Part shown: positions 1 to 8,350 of the stretch, one piece after another
How positions within the stretch are numbered: the stretch's first letter is position 1
Layout of the letters: the number at the start of each line of letters is the position of its first letter
Assembly: GCA_002365865.1 (NCBI GenBank)
Contig: DFAQ01000038.1
Coordinates: 44,506 to 83,419, forward strand
Length of the DNA: 38,914 nucleotides
Source of the DNA: Pelotomaculum sp. UBA3102
GTDB taxonomy: Bacteria > Bacillota > Desulfotomaculia > Desulfotomaculales > Pelotomaculaceae
Reading direction: 5' to 3'
Made by a program: the position numbers and the translations under genes
Notes under the pieces: model-generated
The model's database searches: none
What the model saw: only the letters and a program-made list of their open reading frames with translations
What the model was told of the DNA's origin: nothing

Positions 1-165
1 TGCGATGATTTCCGGAAAACCGGGAATAAGGGAAGCCTCAAAAAATACTACGAGGAATATATTTTCAGCTGCGATACTTTTGATGATTTCCTGGAGAAAG
101 TCGGATATAAAAAACTCAAGAAGTTAAAAGAGATGGACGGTGGGCAGCCCATTATCCTGGCATAG
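1..165 (+). CDS. CoA-transferase subunit A, C-terminal fragment (gene runs off the window)
   Basis: The first reading frame is open from base 1 to a TAG at 163-165 and gives 54 residues ending in GGQPIILA. It sits 95 bp upstream of a class I CoA-transferase B subunit in the same direction, which is the usual A-B order of glutaconate-type CoA-transferases. The acidic/aromatic run around YYEEYIF followed by a Lys-rich stretch fits the C-terminal end of a GctA-like subunit. The start and most of the protein lie outside the window, so the call rests on context and weak similarity from memory. Confidence 0.6.
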   Translation, partial: CDDFRKTGNKGSLKKYYEEYIFSCDTFDDFLEKVGYKKLKKLKEMDGGQPIILA

Positions 166-260
166 ATTGTAGAATTCTATTCAGCCGGAAAACCCACGAA
201 AATAATCCGGCTGCATGCATGCTAATCTAAAATGCATCTGAAAATAAGGAGGTTATAAGG

Positions 261-1046
261 ATGTCTGAATATACCCCGTTTGAAATGATCGCCTACACAG
301 GTTCCAGGGTTCTTGAAGACGAAAAGATAGTTTTTGTCGGTACCGGTCTGCCGATTATCGCTGCGATGCACGCCCAGCTTACTCACGCGCCCAACCTTTA
401 CATGATTTATGAAGCCGGGTCGCTGGCACCGATACTGGAAATGGGTATGCCCCTGTCTGTCGGGGATACCAGGGCCGGCCGTAAGGCCTGTTATCTTAAA
501 GGGTTGTGCGCGGTATTTGAATTGACCCAGAGAGGATACGCGGACTATGCTTTTATCGGCGGTGCTCAAGTAGATATGTACGGCAATATCTGTTCCACGA
601 TTGAGGGGAACAGTTACAGGAAGCCGCGGGTAAGATTCCCGGGAAGCGGCGGTGCCGGTGCCATGGCCGCAAATTGCGAAAAGACCATCGCCATCATGGC
701 CCTCGAAAAAAGAAGGTTCGTCAATAAAGTAGATTTTGTGACCAGCATCGGATATGGCGACGGTTCTCCGGACTACAGGGAGAAGGCCGGAGTTATGGGT
801 TCCGGTCCGTACCGGATTATTACCAATCAGGCCCTGTTCGGTTTTGACGATGAAACCAGGAGGATGAAACTGTTGGAAGTAAAACCGGGGGTAACGCCGG
901 AAGAAATTCAGGAGTTGGTCAGTTTTGAGTTGATTATCCCGCCTGACGTTAAAGAAATGGCCGAACCGACGGATGAAGACCTGCATTTATTGAGAAATGT
1001 AATTGATGCGGAGGGATATTTCCTTAAGCGGGTAATCAAAAAATAA
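261..1046 (+). CDS. gctB: Glutaconate-type CoA-transferase subunit B
   Basis: This 261-residue protein is a class I CoA-transferase beta subunit. The family moves CoA from an acyl-CoA (often acetyl-CoA) to a free acid through a gamma-glutamyl-CoA thioester intermediate. The likely nucleophile is Glu51 in the segment MIYEAGSLAP, the position of the catalytic Glu in GctB-like enzymes. Glycine-rich segments typical of the fold follow (FIGGAQVDMYGN, FPGSGGAGAMA, IGYGDGSPDY). A strong AAGGAGG lies at 246-252 before the ATG. The A subunit ends 95 bp upstream, and a hairpin terminator follows, so this is the last gene of its operon. The acid substrate (glutaconate, a 3-oxoacid, or another dicarboxylate) cannot be told from sequence. 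The long antisense frame over this gene is a shadow. Confidence 0.85.
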   Translation: MSEYTPFEMIAYTGSRVLEDEKIVFVGTGLPIIAAMHAQLTHAPNLYMIYEAGSLAPILEMGMPLSVGDTRAGRKACYLKGLCAVFELTQRGYADYAFIGGAQVDMYGNICSTIEGNSYRKPRVRFPGSGGAGAMAANCEKTIAIMALEKRRFVNKVDFVTSIGYGDGSPDYREKAGVMGSGPYRIITNQALFGFDDETRRMKLLEVKPGVTPEEIQELVSFELIIPPDVKEMAEPTDEDLHLLRNVIDAEGYFLKRVIKK

Positions 1047-1054
1047 AAAGGGAA

Positions 1055-1117
1055 ACTTACCCCCTACTCACCTGCGCCTTTACGAAGGCGCATTTTTTTT
1101 GATTTCGTGGGGTAAGT
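1055..1117. terminator. Nested, probably bidirectional terminator between gctB and the response regulator
   Basis: A perfect 8-bp stem TGCGCCTT (1073-1080)/AAGGCGCA (1085-1092) with a TACG loop is followed by eight T on the plus strand, ending at 1100. This is a clear terminator for the CoA-transferase operon. An outer inverted repeat, ACTTACCCC (1055-1063)/GGGGTAAGT (1109-1117), encloses it and on the minus strand leads into a T-rich stretch, so it may also end the response-regulator transcript, whose stop codon it touches. Confidence 0.8.
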
Positions 1118-1800
1118 CAGATGCCGTGACTGTCCACCAGCTTTTCCTGGATGGCAAGAACAGCGGCCTGGGTGCGGTCATTGACGTTCAGTTTCATTAG
1201 AATACTGCTGACGTGAGCTTTCACAGTGCGCAGGGTAATTTTTAATTTTACCGCGATTTCCTTGTTGCTGAAGCCGTTGACAATCAGCTGGAGAACCTCT
1301 TTTTCACGCGAGGTCAAAATGGAATATTCCTTTTGAACCTGGCGGGGGGAGGTTCCCTGGACCAGGTTGACCAAAAGCTCGTTGGCAATTGTGGTATCGA
1401 CAAAATAGCGGCCTTCGGCTACGCTTTCAACGATTTCAATCAACTGTTCGGGTGGACTGTCTTTCAATACGTAGGCGGAACACCCGTCGCGGATGGCCTG
1501 GACTACTTTTTCGTAATCGTTGTTGACGGTAAGGATAATCACGTGCATATCAGGGTAACTGTTTTTGATAATTCTTGCCGCACGGATTCCGTCCAGTTTG
1601 GGCATGTTGGCATCCATGAGCACCATGGTCGGCTTTAACTTGGCGGCTGCTTCAATGGCTTCTTCTCCGTTGGCCGCTTCTCCGATTATGGAAATATCAT
1701 GGAGTTCAAACAACATTTTTAAGCTGCGGCGTACCAGCGGGTCATCATCAACCAGTAATAACCGGATTTCACTGATTAAGAATTCGTTAATTTTGATCAC
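1117..1800 (-). CDS. NarL/FixJ-type response regulator
   Basis: Two-domain response regulator of 227 residues from the GTG at 1800. The receiver domain has the acidic cluster DDD (residues 18-20), the phospho-acceptor Asp63 in LMDANMP, and Lys113 in VLKDSPP. The C-terminal LuxR-type HTH (about 160-225) contains TSREKEVLQLIVNG and the recognition segment RTVKAHVSSIL. I prefer the GTG at 1800 because GGAG lies about 7 bp upstream and the longer frame would extend deep into the kinase gene. This start overlaps the kinase stop by 14 bp, indicating translational coupling. It presumably activates or represses targets when phosphorylated by the adjacent kinase; the targets are unknown. Confidence 0.9.
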   Translation of the reverse strand: MIKINEFLISEIRLLLVDDDPLVRRSLKMLFELHDISIIGEAANGEEAIEAAAKLKPTMVLMDANMPKLDGIRAARIIKNSYPDMHVIILTVNNDYEKVVQAIRDGCSAYVLKDSPPEQLIEIVESVAEGRYFVDTTIANELLVNLVQGTSPRQVQKEYSILTSREKEVLQLIVNGFSNKEIAVKLKITLRTVKAHVSSILMKLNVNDRTQAAVLAIQEKLVDSHGI

Positions 1801-3082
1801 CTCGCCGCTCCGGGTTATATACCGGCAGGGAGACGATAAATTTAGTTCCCCAGCCGGGTTCACTTTCAACTTTAATTAAACCGCGGTGGGCCTCGATATT
1901 TTTTTTGGCAATTGCCAGTCCGAGGCCGGTGCCGCTTTGCTTGGTCGTGAAAAAAGGTTCGAATATCTTTTGCTGAATCTCGGGTGAAATGCCGCTACCC
2001 CAGTCTTCTACGGTAATAATCACCTGATCAAAGGAGTGGTTGGTGGATATCCGGACCGTGCCGCTGGTTTCGTTGGCATAAATGGCATTGGTAATCAAAT
2101 TTCTAAAAACTTCGATCAGTTTTTCAGTATCGGCGGTGATCAGTGGAATGGGTTTGTTAAGGGAGGTTTCAATGATTAAACCTTTACTGTACTGATTTCT
2201 ATATTCACTTACCAGGCCCTTCAACAATTCATTTAAATCGACCTCTTCCAGTTGCAGCGTCGTGTTAACGGAAAAATGCAGCAGATCCTCCATGGTACGG
2301 CTGACCCGGTCCACCGCTTCTTTAACTATGGTTAAATCCTGCTTGATATCCATTTTCCAGGAAGATTTTTTTTCAATCGAGTAGAGGGACAGCCTGATTG
2401 AAGTAAGGGGGTTCTTAACTTCATGGGCAATTATGGCCGCCGCCCTGCCGAGGGCGGCCAACCTTTCGGCCTGCTTAATTTTTTGCTCCAAAGCGTTGAT
2501 AATATGCTCTTTTTCTCTTAAGTCCTTTTCATAGGTAAGCGCATTCTTCACGGCGATGCCGATTTGGGTTGCCACCAGTTCCAGCATGCGCAGGTCTTTG
2601 ACGCTGAAGTCCCAACGGCTTTCCGGGCGGGCAACATGGATCGTGCCGATAAAATTTCCGCCTAAAACTATGGGCGCGCCAAGATTGTAGTACATGCCGT
2701 CACGTCTGAGCGAGTGAAAATATTGTGAATTTTTGACGTCTTCCACCTGAAAAATATCGGTGGAGCGCCAGCCCTTTTTGGTTTTCATTTGCTTGATAAA
2801 AAGATAGTCATGGGCAATATTTTCTTTGAAAAGTTTTATGAGCCGGTCATTCAGGCCGATGTTGGAGTGTAAGGTTACCTTACCGTTTTTTTCATGGTAG
2901 AAGAAAATGCCGCTTTTAGTGTGTGGTATGAGCTTGGGAAGGTAGGCGTGAACCGATTGCAGGATTTCATCCAGGTCGGTGTTTGAAGTGACAATAGAGT
3001 TGATGTTTTGGAGTATTTCAAGCTCGTCCAACGAAAGGTCTTTTTTCAAGTGCCCGATGCCACCGGTTTTGGTGACTGACAT
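1787..3082 (-). CDS. GAF-domain sensor histidine kinase
   Basis: Cytoplasmic-looking 431-residue kinase with no obvious membrane segment. Residues about 25-185 look like a GAF sensor domain, followed by a short coiled linker. The HisKA dimerisation domain carries the phospho-accepting His220 in IIAHEVKNPLTS. The ATPase domain has the N-box around NLITNAIYA, the G1 box DWGSGI (about 360), the F box FEPFFTT and the G2 box GTGLGLAI. AAAGGAGA lies upstream of the ATG. The response regulator gene overlaps its 3' end. HisKA kinases of this NtrB/AtoS-like style usually pair with other regulator classes, so partnership with a NarL-type regulator is a little unusual. The GAF ligand cannot be predicted. 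Confidence 0.9.
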   Translation of the reverse strand: MSVTKTGGIGHLKKDLSLDELEILQNINSIVTSNTDLDEILQSVHAYLPKLIPHTKSGIFFYHEKNGKVTLHSNIGLNDRLIKLFKENIAHDYLFIKQMKTKKGWRSTDIFQVEDVKNSQYFHSLRRDGMYYNLGAPIVLGGNFIGTIHVARPESRWDFSVKDLRMLELVATQIGIAVKNALTYEKDLREKEHIINALEQKIKQAERLAALGRAAAIIAHEVKNPLTSIRLSLYSIEKKSSWKMDIKQDLTIVKEAVDRVSRTMEDLLHFSVNTTLQLEEVDLNELLKGLVSEYRNQYSKGLIIETSLNKPIPLITADTEKLIEVFRNLITNAIYANETSGTVRISTNHSFDQVIITVEDWGSGISPEIQQKIFEPFFTTKQSGTGLGLAIAKKNIEAHRGLIKVESEPGWGTKFIVSLPVYNPERRGDQN

Positions 3083-3215
3083 GAAAATACTCTCCTTTCG
3101 TTATTTATTGGTTATGGTTAATAGAAATTATACCACTATTTTTATAAATATTATAGCAATGTTAATTGTAAAATTCGCACTTTTTAGTAATTTTATTATT
3201 AATTCAACCATGTAT

Positions 3216-4217
3216 TTATATAAAGATTGCTATAATCCAGTAGATTACGGCTGCAATTACAAAAGTGACCGGCAGCGTAATCAGCCAGGCGGTGACTATT
3301 TTTTGAGCGGTGTCCCATTTAACGGCGGAGACGCGTTTTGAAGTGCCTACCCCCATAATGGATGATGAAATTACGTGGGTGGTACTTACGGGCATTTTCA
3401 ACAGCGTGGCCAGGATAATTACCATAACTGAACCGATATCCGCCGAAAAGCCGTTGGCGGGTTCCAGTTTTATAATCCTGGTGCCGACCGTTTTTATAAT
3501 TTTCCACCCGCCTGCTGAAGTACCCAGGGCCATGGCGACGGCACAGGAAAGTTTTACCCAGAAAGGTACGTCCAGGTTGGTCTGGAATCCCCCCGCTATC
3601 AGGGCAAAAGTAATTATCCCCATGGATTTTTGCGCGTCGTTGGTGCCGTGGCTGAATGTCTGCCCGGCGGCGGTAAATATTTGCAGGGTGCGGAACCGGC
3701 GGTTCAATTTGGCCGGGTGGCCGTTTCTAAAAATGATTTTGACTAGGGTCATGATGGTAAATCCCGCGGCAAAAGCCAGCAACGGTGAAATAATTAAAGC
3801 TTGCAGGATGGTGATAAAACCTTTGAAATTAACTTCACCTATTCCGGCGGAGGCTATGACCGCCCCGGTGAGGGAGCCGATCAGGGCGTGGGAGGAACTG
3901 CTGGGAATGCCGTAATACCAGGTAATCAGGTTCCAGGTAATGGCGGCTATTAAGGCGGCGGCTACGATGTACATGCCGTTATCCAGGTTGAGCGGGTTGG
4001 CAATTTTACCGCCGATGGTTTTGGCCACCCCGGTAAAGGCAAGGGCGCCCATAAGGTTCATGAAGGACGCGAGAATGATTGCTACCCGGGGTGGCAAGGC
4101 TTTGGTGGAGATGGAAGTAGCTATAGAGTTGGCCGTATCGTGAAAGCCGTTTATGAAGTCAAAGCAAAGTGCCAGAATTACAACGGCAATAATAAGAAGC
4201 AAGGCCGGGTCGTACAT
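3216..4217 (-). CDS. pit: PiT-family inorganic phosphate transporter
   Basis: A 333-residue hydrophobic protein of the Pho4/PiT family, which imports phosphate, normally as metal-phosphate with protons or as sodium phosphate. The family signature appears twice as expected for its inverted repeat: near the N-terminus as FDFINGFHDTANSIATSIST, and in the second half as GGWKIIKTVGTRI with PVSTTHVISSSIMG. Length and many membrane spans fit the compact bacterial/archaeal form. AAGGAGA lies 8 bp before the ATG. The gene begins 13 bp after the DUF47 gene and is almost certainly cotranscribed with it. Confidence 0.93.
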   Translation of the reverse strand: MYDPALLLIIAVVILALCFDFINGFHDTANSIATSISTKALPPRVAIILASFMNLMGALAFTGVAKTIGGKIANPLNLDNGMYIVAAALIAAITWNLITWYYGIPSSSSHALIGSLTGAVIASAGIGEVNFKGFITILQALIISPLLAFAAGFTIMTLVKIIFRNGHPAKLNRRFRTLQIFTAAGQTFSHGTNDAQKSMGIITFALIAGGFQTNLDVPFWVKLSCAVAMALGTSAGGWKIIKTVGTRIIKLEPANGFSADIGSVMVIILATLLKMPVSTTHVISSSIMGVGTSKRVSAVKWDTAQKIVTAWLITLPVTFVIAAVIYWIIAIFI

Positions 4218-4230
4218 AACTTTTTTCTCC

Positions 4231-4845
4231 TTAGGAGCTGCGCATGATAATACCTTCTAAAATGTCGGCCACATCTTCACAGGCATCTGAGACAGATTCC
4301 ATCATATTGTAAATTTCTTTTCTTTTTATAATTTCAACCGGATCGGTACATGTGGAAAAGAGGGTTTTTAAACTGTCTCTGAGTAGGTCATCGCCTACAT
4401 TTTCCAGATCGTTAATCTTATACGTATGCTTGGATACTTCTACCAGCTTTTTTTCTACCAGGTCATCAATGGCGTAAACTATTTCCTGGGTGGACATTTC
4501 AATGTTCTTGGCAAAGAGCTTCATGTATTCATCCGGTTCGCTAAGGTTGAAAAGCTCAAAGTTCCAGGCACAGGCTTCAATTATGTCGAGGACATCGTCC
4601 AGCTTAATGGTGAGGTTCAGGATGTCTTCCCGTTCCAGCGGGGTAATAAAGGTTCGGTTTAAAGCGAAGATAACCTCGTGGGTGTATTGGTCACCCATGG
4701 TTTCAATCGTCTTGATTTGCAGGGCAAACTCCTCCGAGTCCCTTAAGTTGTTAAGTTCTTTGCGGAAAACCTCGGAAGCCACATGGATATTTTTGGCAAT
4801 AATCTGGAAATACTCAAAAAAGACATCCTTTTTTTTGCGAAACAT
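4231..4845 (-). CDS. DUF47/PhoU-like accessory protein of the Pit transporter
   Basis: A 204-residue, mostly helical protein of the DUF47 (PhoU-like) family, which accompanies Pit transporters and is thought to tune phosphate uptake. The start MFRKKKD at 4845 is chosen because GGAG lies 9 bp upstream and the length then matches the family; the longer frame with an extra 14 residues lacks an SD. Typical acidic metal-binding helices are visible (for example TIETMGDQYTHEV and DLENVGDDLLRD). First gene of the DUF47-pit operon, with Pho-box-like repeats upstream. Confidence 0.88.
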   Translation of the reverse strand: MFRKKKDVFFEYFQIIAKNIHVASEVFRKELNNLRDSEEFALQIKTIETMGDQYTHEVIFALNRTFITPLEREDILNLTIKLDDVLDIIEACAWNFELFNLSEPDEYMKLFAKNIEMSTQEIVYAIDDLVEKKLVEVSKHTYKINDLENVGDDLLRDSLKTLFSTCTDPVEIIKRKEIYNMMESVSDACEDVADILEGIIMRSS

Positions 4846-4903
4846 AATTTTCCACTCCATGACGAATTTTCTCTGGTATATTAACATACCTTTTGCGGGT
4901 AAT

Positions 4904-4930
4904 TGTTAAATTCAAGTTAAGTTTTGTTAA
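4904..4930 (-). promoter_or_regulatory. Pho-box-like direct repeats upstream of the DUF47-pit operon
   Basis: On the minus (coding) strand three copies of TTAAC(A/T) read TTAACA, TTAACT, TTAACA, at plus coordinates 4925-4930, 4915-4920 and 4904-4909. They repeat every 10-11 bp. This matches the layout of PhoP-binding boxes in Bacillus (TTAACA-like hexamers with about 5-bp spacers). Seen directly: sequence and spacing. Inference: phosphate-starvation control of the pit operon. No clean -10 could be assigned (TATGTT or TAATAT are options). Confidence 0.5.
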
Positions 4931-4972
4931 AAAAATAAGGAAGCACCCTCCGTTTGAGAGTGCGAGGTGCTT
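4929..4972 (-). terminator. Terminator of the 108-residue gene
   Basis: On the minus strand AAGCACC (4972-4966) pairs with GGTGCTT (4947-4941), followed by a T run opposite the seven A at 4929-4935. It separates the small hypothetical gene from the pit operon and overlaps the distal Pho-box-like repeat. Confidence 0.65.
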
Positions 4973-5297
4973 ATTGGTTTAGGACACAGTTTTTCTTCGG
5001 GTCTTTTTTAAATTTGCCTTCCTCAACTAATTCTTCAGCAATAAAGATAAAAGTAATGAAATCTTTAATACCGGCCATTTCCATAGTTTGGTCCATATCT
5101 TCAGCACTTCCGAGTTTTTTTACCGCCTGGTACAGGGAATCTTTTTTCGCGTTGATAAATTCTTCGGTATCGTGTTGATATTTTTCAGTCCGGTAAATTT
5201 TGTCGTTGTCTCTGTTGAAATACCCGAGCTTGATTAGATCTTTGATTTCCTCTTCTTCTCCGGCAAACAAGAGACGTTTAAAAAGATACTCATCCAT
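4971..5297 (-). CDS. Hypothetical 108-residue protein
   Basis: I do not recognise this protein. It is soluble, highly charged and probably all-helical, with no signal peptide or membrane span. The C-terminus is Lys-rich and ends FKKDPKKNCVLNQ. A strong AAAGGAGG before the ATG and a terminator after the stop support a real monocistronic gene. Its neighbours, the pit operon and an mgtC-like gene, are each set off by their own signals and give no functional hint. Confidence 0.7.
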   Translation of the reverse strand: MDEYLFKRLLFAGEEEEIKDLIKLGYFNRDNDKIYRTEKYQHDTEEFINAKKDSLYQAVKKLGSAEDMDQTMEMAGIKDFITFIFIAEELVEEGKFKKDPKKNCVLNQ

Positions 5298-5382
5298 ACG
5301 GCGTCAAACCTCCTTTTACCACTGTCATTCGGTAAAAAATAAATTATCCTTTTATAAAATTATAAAAGTCAGCGGGTGTTCT

Positions 5383-5844
5383 TTAGTCGGACAGGTCATC
5401 TTCATAATAACCAAACCGCTTTAAGACAGAGCCCAGTCTTAAAGCGGTAAATCCCATTGCTGCCGCTGCCAGTACGGTAAAATACATTCCGGCGCCGATA
5501 CCCGTGCCCAGGCCGGCTGTCAGCCATACACTGGCAGCAGTGGTTAGGCCGCGGACCTTGTTTTCATCTTTAAAGATTAACCCGGCCCCGATAAAGCCGA
5601 CTCCTACCACGATTTGGGCCGCTATCCGGGCCGGATCCATATTAGTCCGGTAATAGGGGGGACCGCTGAATTCCAAAAAGCCGTAAGTGCTGATAATGGT
5701 AAACAGGGCGGCGCCCAGTCCTACCAGGGCGTGAGTTCTTAAGCCGGCAGGCTTGTGCATGATTTTTCTTTCCGTTCCGATAAGAGCGCCCACTATCAAG
5801 GCCAGGAACAGCCGGAGCACTATTTCTTCATGGGTAATAGGCAT
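5383..5844 (-). CDS. MgtC/SapB family membrane protein
   Basis: A 153-residue membrane protein of the MgtC/SapB family. The diagnostic N-terminal half is present: RLFLALIVGALIGTERK, PAGLRTHALVGLGAALF, then RIAAQIVVGVGFIGAGLIF and VRGLTTAASVWLTAGLG. Four to five membrane spans are expected. The C-terminal soluble ACT-like domain of longer MgtC proteins is missing, so this is the short form. MgtC proteins are linked to Mg2+-limitation survival and membrane energetics; the activity here is unknown. AAGGAGG lies before the ATG at 5844. Confidence 0.9.
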   Translation of the reverse strand: MPITHEEIVLRLFLALIVGALIGTERKIMHKPAGLRTHALVGLGAALFTIISTYGFLEFSGPPYYRTNMDPARIAAQIVVGVGFIGAGLIFKDENKVRGLTTAASVWLTAGLGTGIGAGMYFTVLAAAAMGFTALRLGSVLKRFGYYEDDLSD

Positions 5845-5944
5845 TAATTAACCTCCTTCCATGATCAAATGGGAATACTTCCCCGCAGGTAATTTTACTT
5901 TATTATAACGCAGAGCGGGTGTTTTTGTGGTTAAAAATAATTTG

Positions 5945-5973
5945 AGGGATGCCCTAAAAGGCATCCCTGTTTT
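5945..5973. terminator. Terminator of the SASP gene
   Basis: Stem AGGGATGCC (5945-5953)/GGCATCCCT (5960-5968). A TTTT tract lies on the plus side and CAAATTATTTTT on the minus side. It lies just after the SASP stop codon on the minus strand. Confidence 0.75.
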
Positions 5974-5975
5974 AG

Positions 5976-6161
5976 CTATCGTTCCCCTGCCATGGATCGT
6001 TCGGCCCGTTCGATGGCAAGCCGGACCAGGTTACCGCAGTTTTTGGATGAAACATTACCGAAGTAACCGCCGTCCCTGCGTACCACGTTTCCTACACCGA
6101 GTTCATCAGCTAATTCATACTTCAGCCTTTCGGACATTACTCCTCCACGCCTTCTGTTCAT
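5976..6161 (-). CDS. Small acid-soluble spore protein, alpha/beta type
   Basis: A 61-residue alpha/beta-type SASP, the DNA-coating proteins that protect the spore chromosome. The conserved helices are clear: MSERLKYELADELGV and the second-half signature NCGNLVRLAIERAE. The germination-protease cleavage region corresponds to the segment around KYELADELG. I choose the ATG at 6161 (MNRRRGGV) because AGGAGG lies 9 bp upstream; an in-frame GTG at 6167 would be too close to it. The gene has its own terminator and is expected to be transcribed late in the forespore (sigma-G), though I did not identify the promoter. Confidence 0.92.
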   Translation of the reverse strand: MNRRRGGVMSERLKYELADELGVGNVVRRDGGYFGNVSSKNCGNLVRLAIERAERSMAGER

Positions 6162-6293
6162 TAGCACGATCCTCCTTTATTCAGTTGGAACGACAGCCGT
6201 TATTATTATTTGTTGAAAGTTTCTTTTAAAACCTGAAAAGTTAAGGAAATTTGCGGCTAAGGAGCGCAACACGCCTTTTTCAGCAGTTAAATT

Positions 6294-7091
6294 TTATTCA
6301 AGGCGCAGCGCCGCAAGCAGTTCGTCGTGGACCAACCCGTTGGTGGCCGCAATGGAAAGATTCCGGTCCAAATGAAAATTGTTGCCGTCGATATCCGTAA
6401 CCCTTCCCCCGGCCTCTTTTACCAACAGGGATCCGGCGGCTACATCCCAGGGCATGAGAGGATCTTCCCAAAAGCCGGTCAGCCGGCCGCAGGCGACATA
6501 AGCCAGTTCCAGGGCGGCGGAACCAAGCGCCCTGAGGTTGGCACAGTGCTCAAGCAAATGGTGGTAGTTGACCCTCAGCAGCCGTTGGTTGTAAGCCTTG
6601 TTGGACGGGTAACCGGTAACCAGGAGGCTTTCCCCGAGCGTTTTTCGCGCTCGGTCCACCCGGATGGGCCTCCCGTTCATTAGGGTTCTGCCGCCTCTGG
6701 TACTACTGAAACATTCCCGGCGGAAGGGATCGTAAACCACCCCTGTGATTACATGGCCGTTGTAGGCCAGTGCGATCGAGACAGAGCAGAAAGGGATGCC
6801 GTAAACAAAATTGGTCGTGCCGTCCAGTGGGTCTACGTGCCAGGTATACCCTTCCCGGGAAATTTCTTCAGAGTAGTGCCCGTTTTCTTCGCTCAAGATG
6901 GCATGTTCGGGAAAATTTGCGCGCAGGCCTTTGACAATAAGGTCTTCCACTTTCCGGTCTACTTCAGTCACCAGGTCCGACGGGCAGGACTTGTATCCGC
7001 TGGTAAAACTACCCCCGAACCTGGCCCTGATTATTTCTCCCCCCTGCTTGGCCAGCGTAACGGCGGTTCCGGCATAAACAGAATATTCCAT
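6294..7091 (-). CDS. suhB: Inositol monophosphatase family protein
   Basis: A 265-residue member of the Mg2+-dependent, Li+-sensitive phosphatase family (IMPase/SuhB, also FBPase IV and 3'-phosphoadenosine phosphatase CysQ). Metal-binding motifs are complete: Glu in ILSEENG, DPLDGTTNF in the middle, and PWDVAAGSLLVKEAGG near the C-terminus. The DPLDGTTNFVYG segment favours IMPase/SuhB over CysQ, but the physiological substrate (inositol-1-P, fructose-1,6-bisphosphate or other) is open. It stands alone between the SASP gene and a hypothetical gene on the same strand. Confidence 0.9.
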   Translation of the reverse strand: MEYSVYAGTAVTLAKQGGEIIRARFGGSFTSGYKSCPSDLVTEVDRKVEDLIVKGLRANFPEHAILSEENGHYSEEISREGYTWHVDPLDGTTNFVYGIPFCSVSIALAYNGHVITGVVYDPFRRECFSSTRGGRTLMNGRPIRVDRARKTLGESLLVTGYPSNKAYNQRLLRVNYHHLLEHCANLRALGSAALELAYVACGRLTGFWEDPLMPWDVAAGSLLVKEAGGRVTDIDGNNFHLDRNLSIAATNGLVHDELLAALRLE

Positions 7092-7218
7092 AAAGTTCTC
7101 CTTTTAAAATGAGTTTAGATGTTTTTAATATTTTCCCCGATAAAATTTATTCTAGTTTCAAGTTTATTATTTTTATGGAGCGATGGCAATTAACTGTGGT
7201 AAGATATTTAAAAAAGTT

Positions 7219-8247
7219 TTATATCTTGAGCCAGCGTTTGCGCCGGTCAATTAAAACGGCACAAGTCAGCACAAAAAAGGCGGCTTCGGCACAGAACCAA
7301 TTCCCCGACCCGGGGTCGATGTAATTTTCCCGGGCCAGGCGAACTTTTTCATAGGCCCGCCGGTAATCGCCGTAAAGACCGGCGCAATAACCGAGGACCG
7401 TCCACGGGTAGTGAGGCGGCTGGAAACAGACCCAGCCGGGGTGGTTGTAATTGAATATGTGGTAAAGACGGATACCTTTACCCGACCCGGGTTTAATCAG
7501 ACCATGCAAAACAGGGAATACTTGACAAGAAGCATCGGGATAAAATTTTGACAAGTTTACTCCCGCTTTAAACCAGCCGTTTTTGGCAGGATGGTAGTAC
7601 CGACCGAGCGGGTTCCACAATATTCTTTCTATCCCGACGGCTATTTTTTGGGCACCGTCGTTAAAGTAAGGCGCGTCACCGTCATCCAGAACCTGAAGTA
7701 GTCCGGCGAAATCCAGTAATCCTCTGCAGGCCTCGCAGTTGTCCATCAAGTACTTTACCTTGTGTCCGGACCGGGCAAAAGTAAGTCCGTCGCGGTCCAT
7801 CAGGTTTATTACGGCCCGGGCCGTTTTTTTCAAGCCGGAGAGGTTATTCTTCACCCAGCGGGTATCTCCCGTCTTTTTCTGGTACAGCGTAACCAGGGTC
7901 AGGTAGGTTCCGGCGTAGGCATTTTCTGAATCCGGCGTTCGGGTCCGGCGGTTCAGGTTTTCATCATAATGGTAGTCAAGTATGGTTCCGTCAGCCTCCA
8001 GGTTGCGCAGGTACCAGTCCAGGTATTGCCGCACCGGTTGATATGCGGAAGGTTCCTCCAGCATGGCCATGGCGGCGAAATTTGAAAAATAAGGTATGAT
8101 CCAGCCTTGATCCGGGTGTTTTTTTATCGCCCCGTCAGCCCGGTGCCCGGGTAGCAAAATTTGGCATTTCCGCAACCAGTTTACCTGGTAATCCAGGTTG
8201 GCCTGAAGAGCGGCAATTATATTTGAAGCACGACCGGTATTTTCCAT
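7219..8247 (-). CDS. Hypothetical protein, probable six-hairpin (alpha/alpha) glycosidase-like fold
   Basis: A 342-residue protein starting at MENTGRAS (ATG 8247, with GAGGG about 10 bp upstream; the upstream in-frame GTG sits on the SD). It is rich in Trp, Tyr and Gly with regularly spaced helices and motifs such as DQGWIIPYFSNFAAMA, SENAYAGTYLTLVTLYQKKTGD and NHPGWVCFQPPHYPWTVLGY. These recall (alpha/alpha)6-barrel enzymes acting on polysaccharides. No catalytic residues can be assigned and there is no signal peptide, so an intracellular role is likely. No close family name is recognised. It faces away from the DUF815 gene, sharing an intergenic region of about 100 bp. Confidence 0.65.
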   Translation of the reverse strand: MENTGRASNIIAALQANLDYQVNWLRKCQILLPGHRADGAIKKHPDQGWIIPYFSNFAAMAMLEEPSAYQPVRQYLDWYLRNLEADGTILDYHYDENLNRRTRTPDSENAYAGTYLTLVTLYQKKTGDTRWVKNNLSGLKKTARAVINLMDRDGLTFARSGHKVKYLMDNCEACRGLLDFAGLLQVLDDGDAPYFNDGAQKIAVGIERILWNPLGRYYHPAKNGWFKAGVNLSKFYPDASCQVFPVLHGLIKPGSGKGIRLYHIFNYNHPGWVCFQPPHYPWTVLGYCAGLYGDYRRAYEKVRLARENYIDPGSGNWFCAEAAFFVLTCAVLIDRRKRWLKI

Positions 8248-8350
8248 GAAAACACACACCCTCTAAAATTAATTTAATACATTTTATGGGGTCTTTCAAA
8301 TTTAGTTTCAGGTGCGAAGGAAATTAGAAAAAGTTGAAGAATATCAAGGC

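Noticed and set aside
222..986. Long antisense ORF opposite the CoA-transferase B subunit
   Set aside because: It mirrors codon bias of the real gene, has no SD and no recognisable motifs; the sense protein is clearly the gene.
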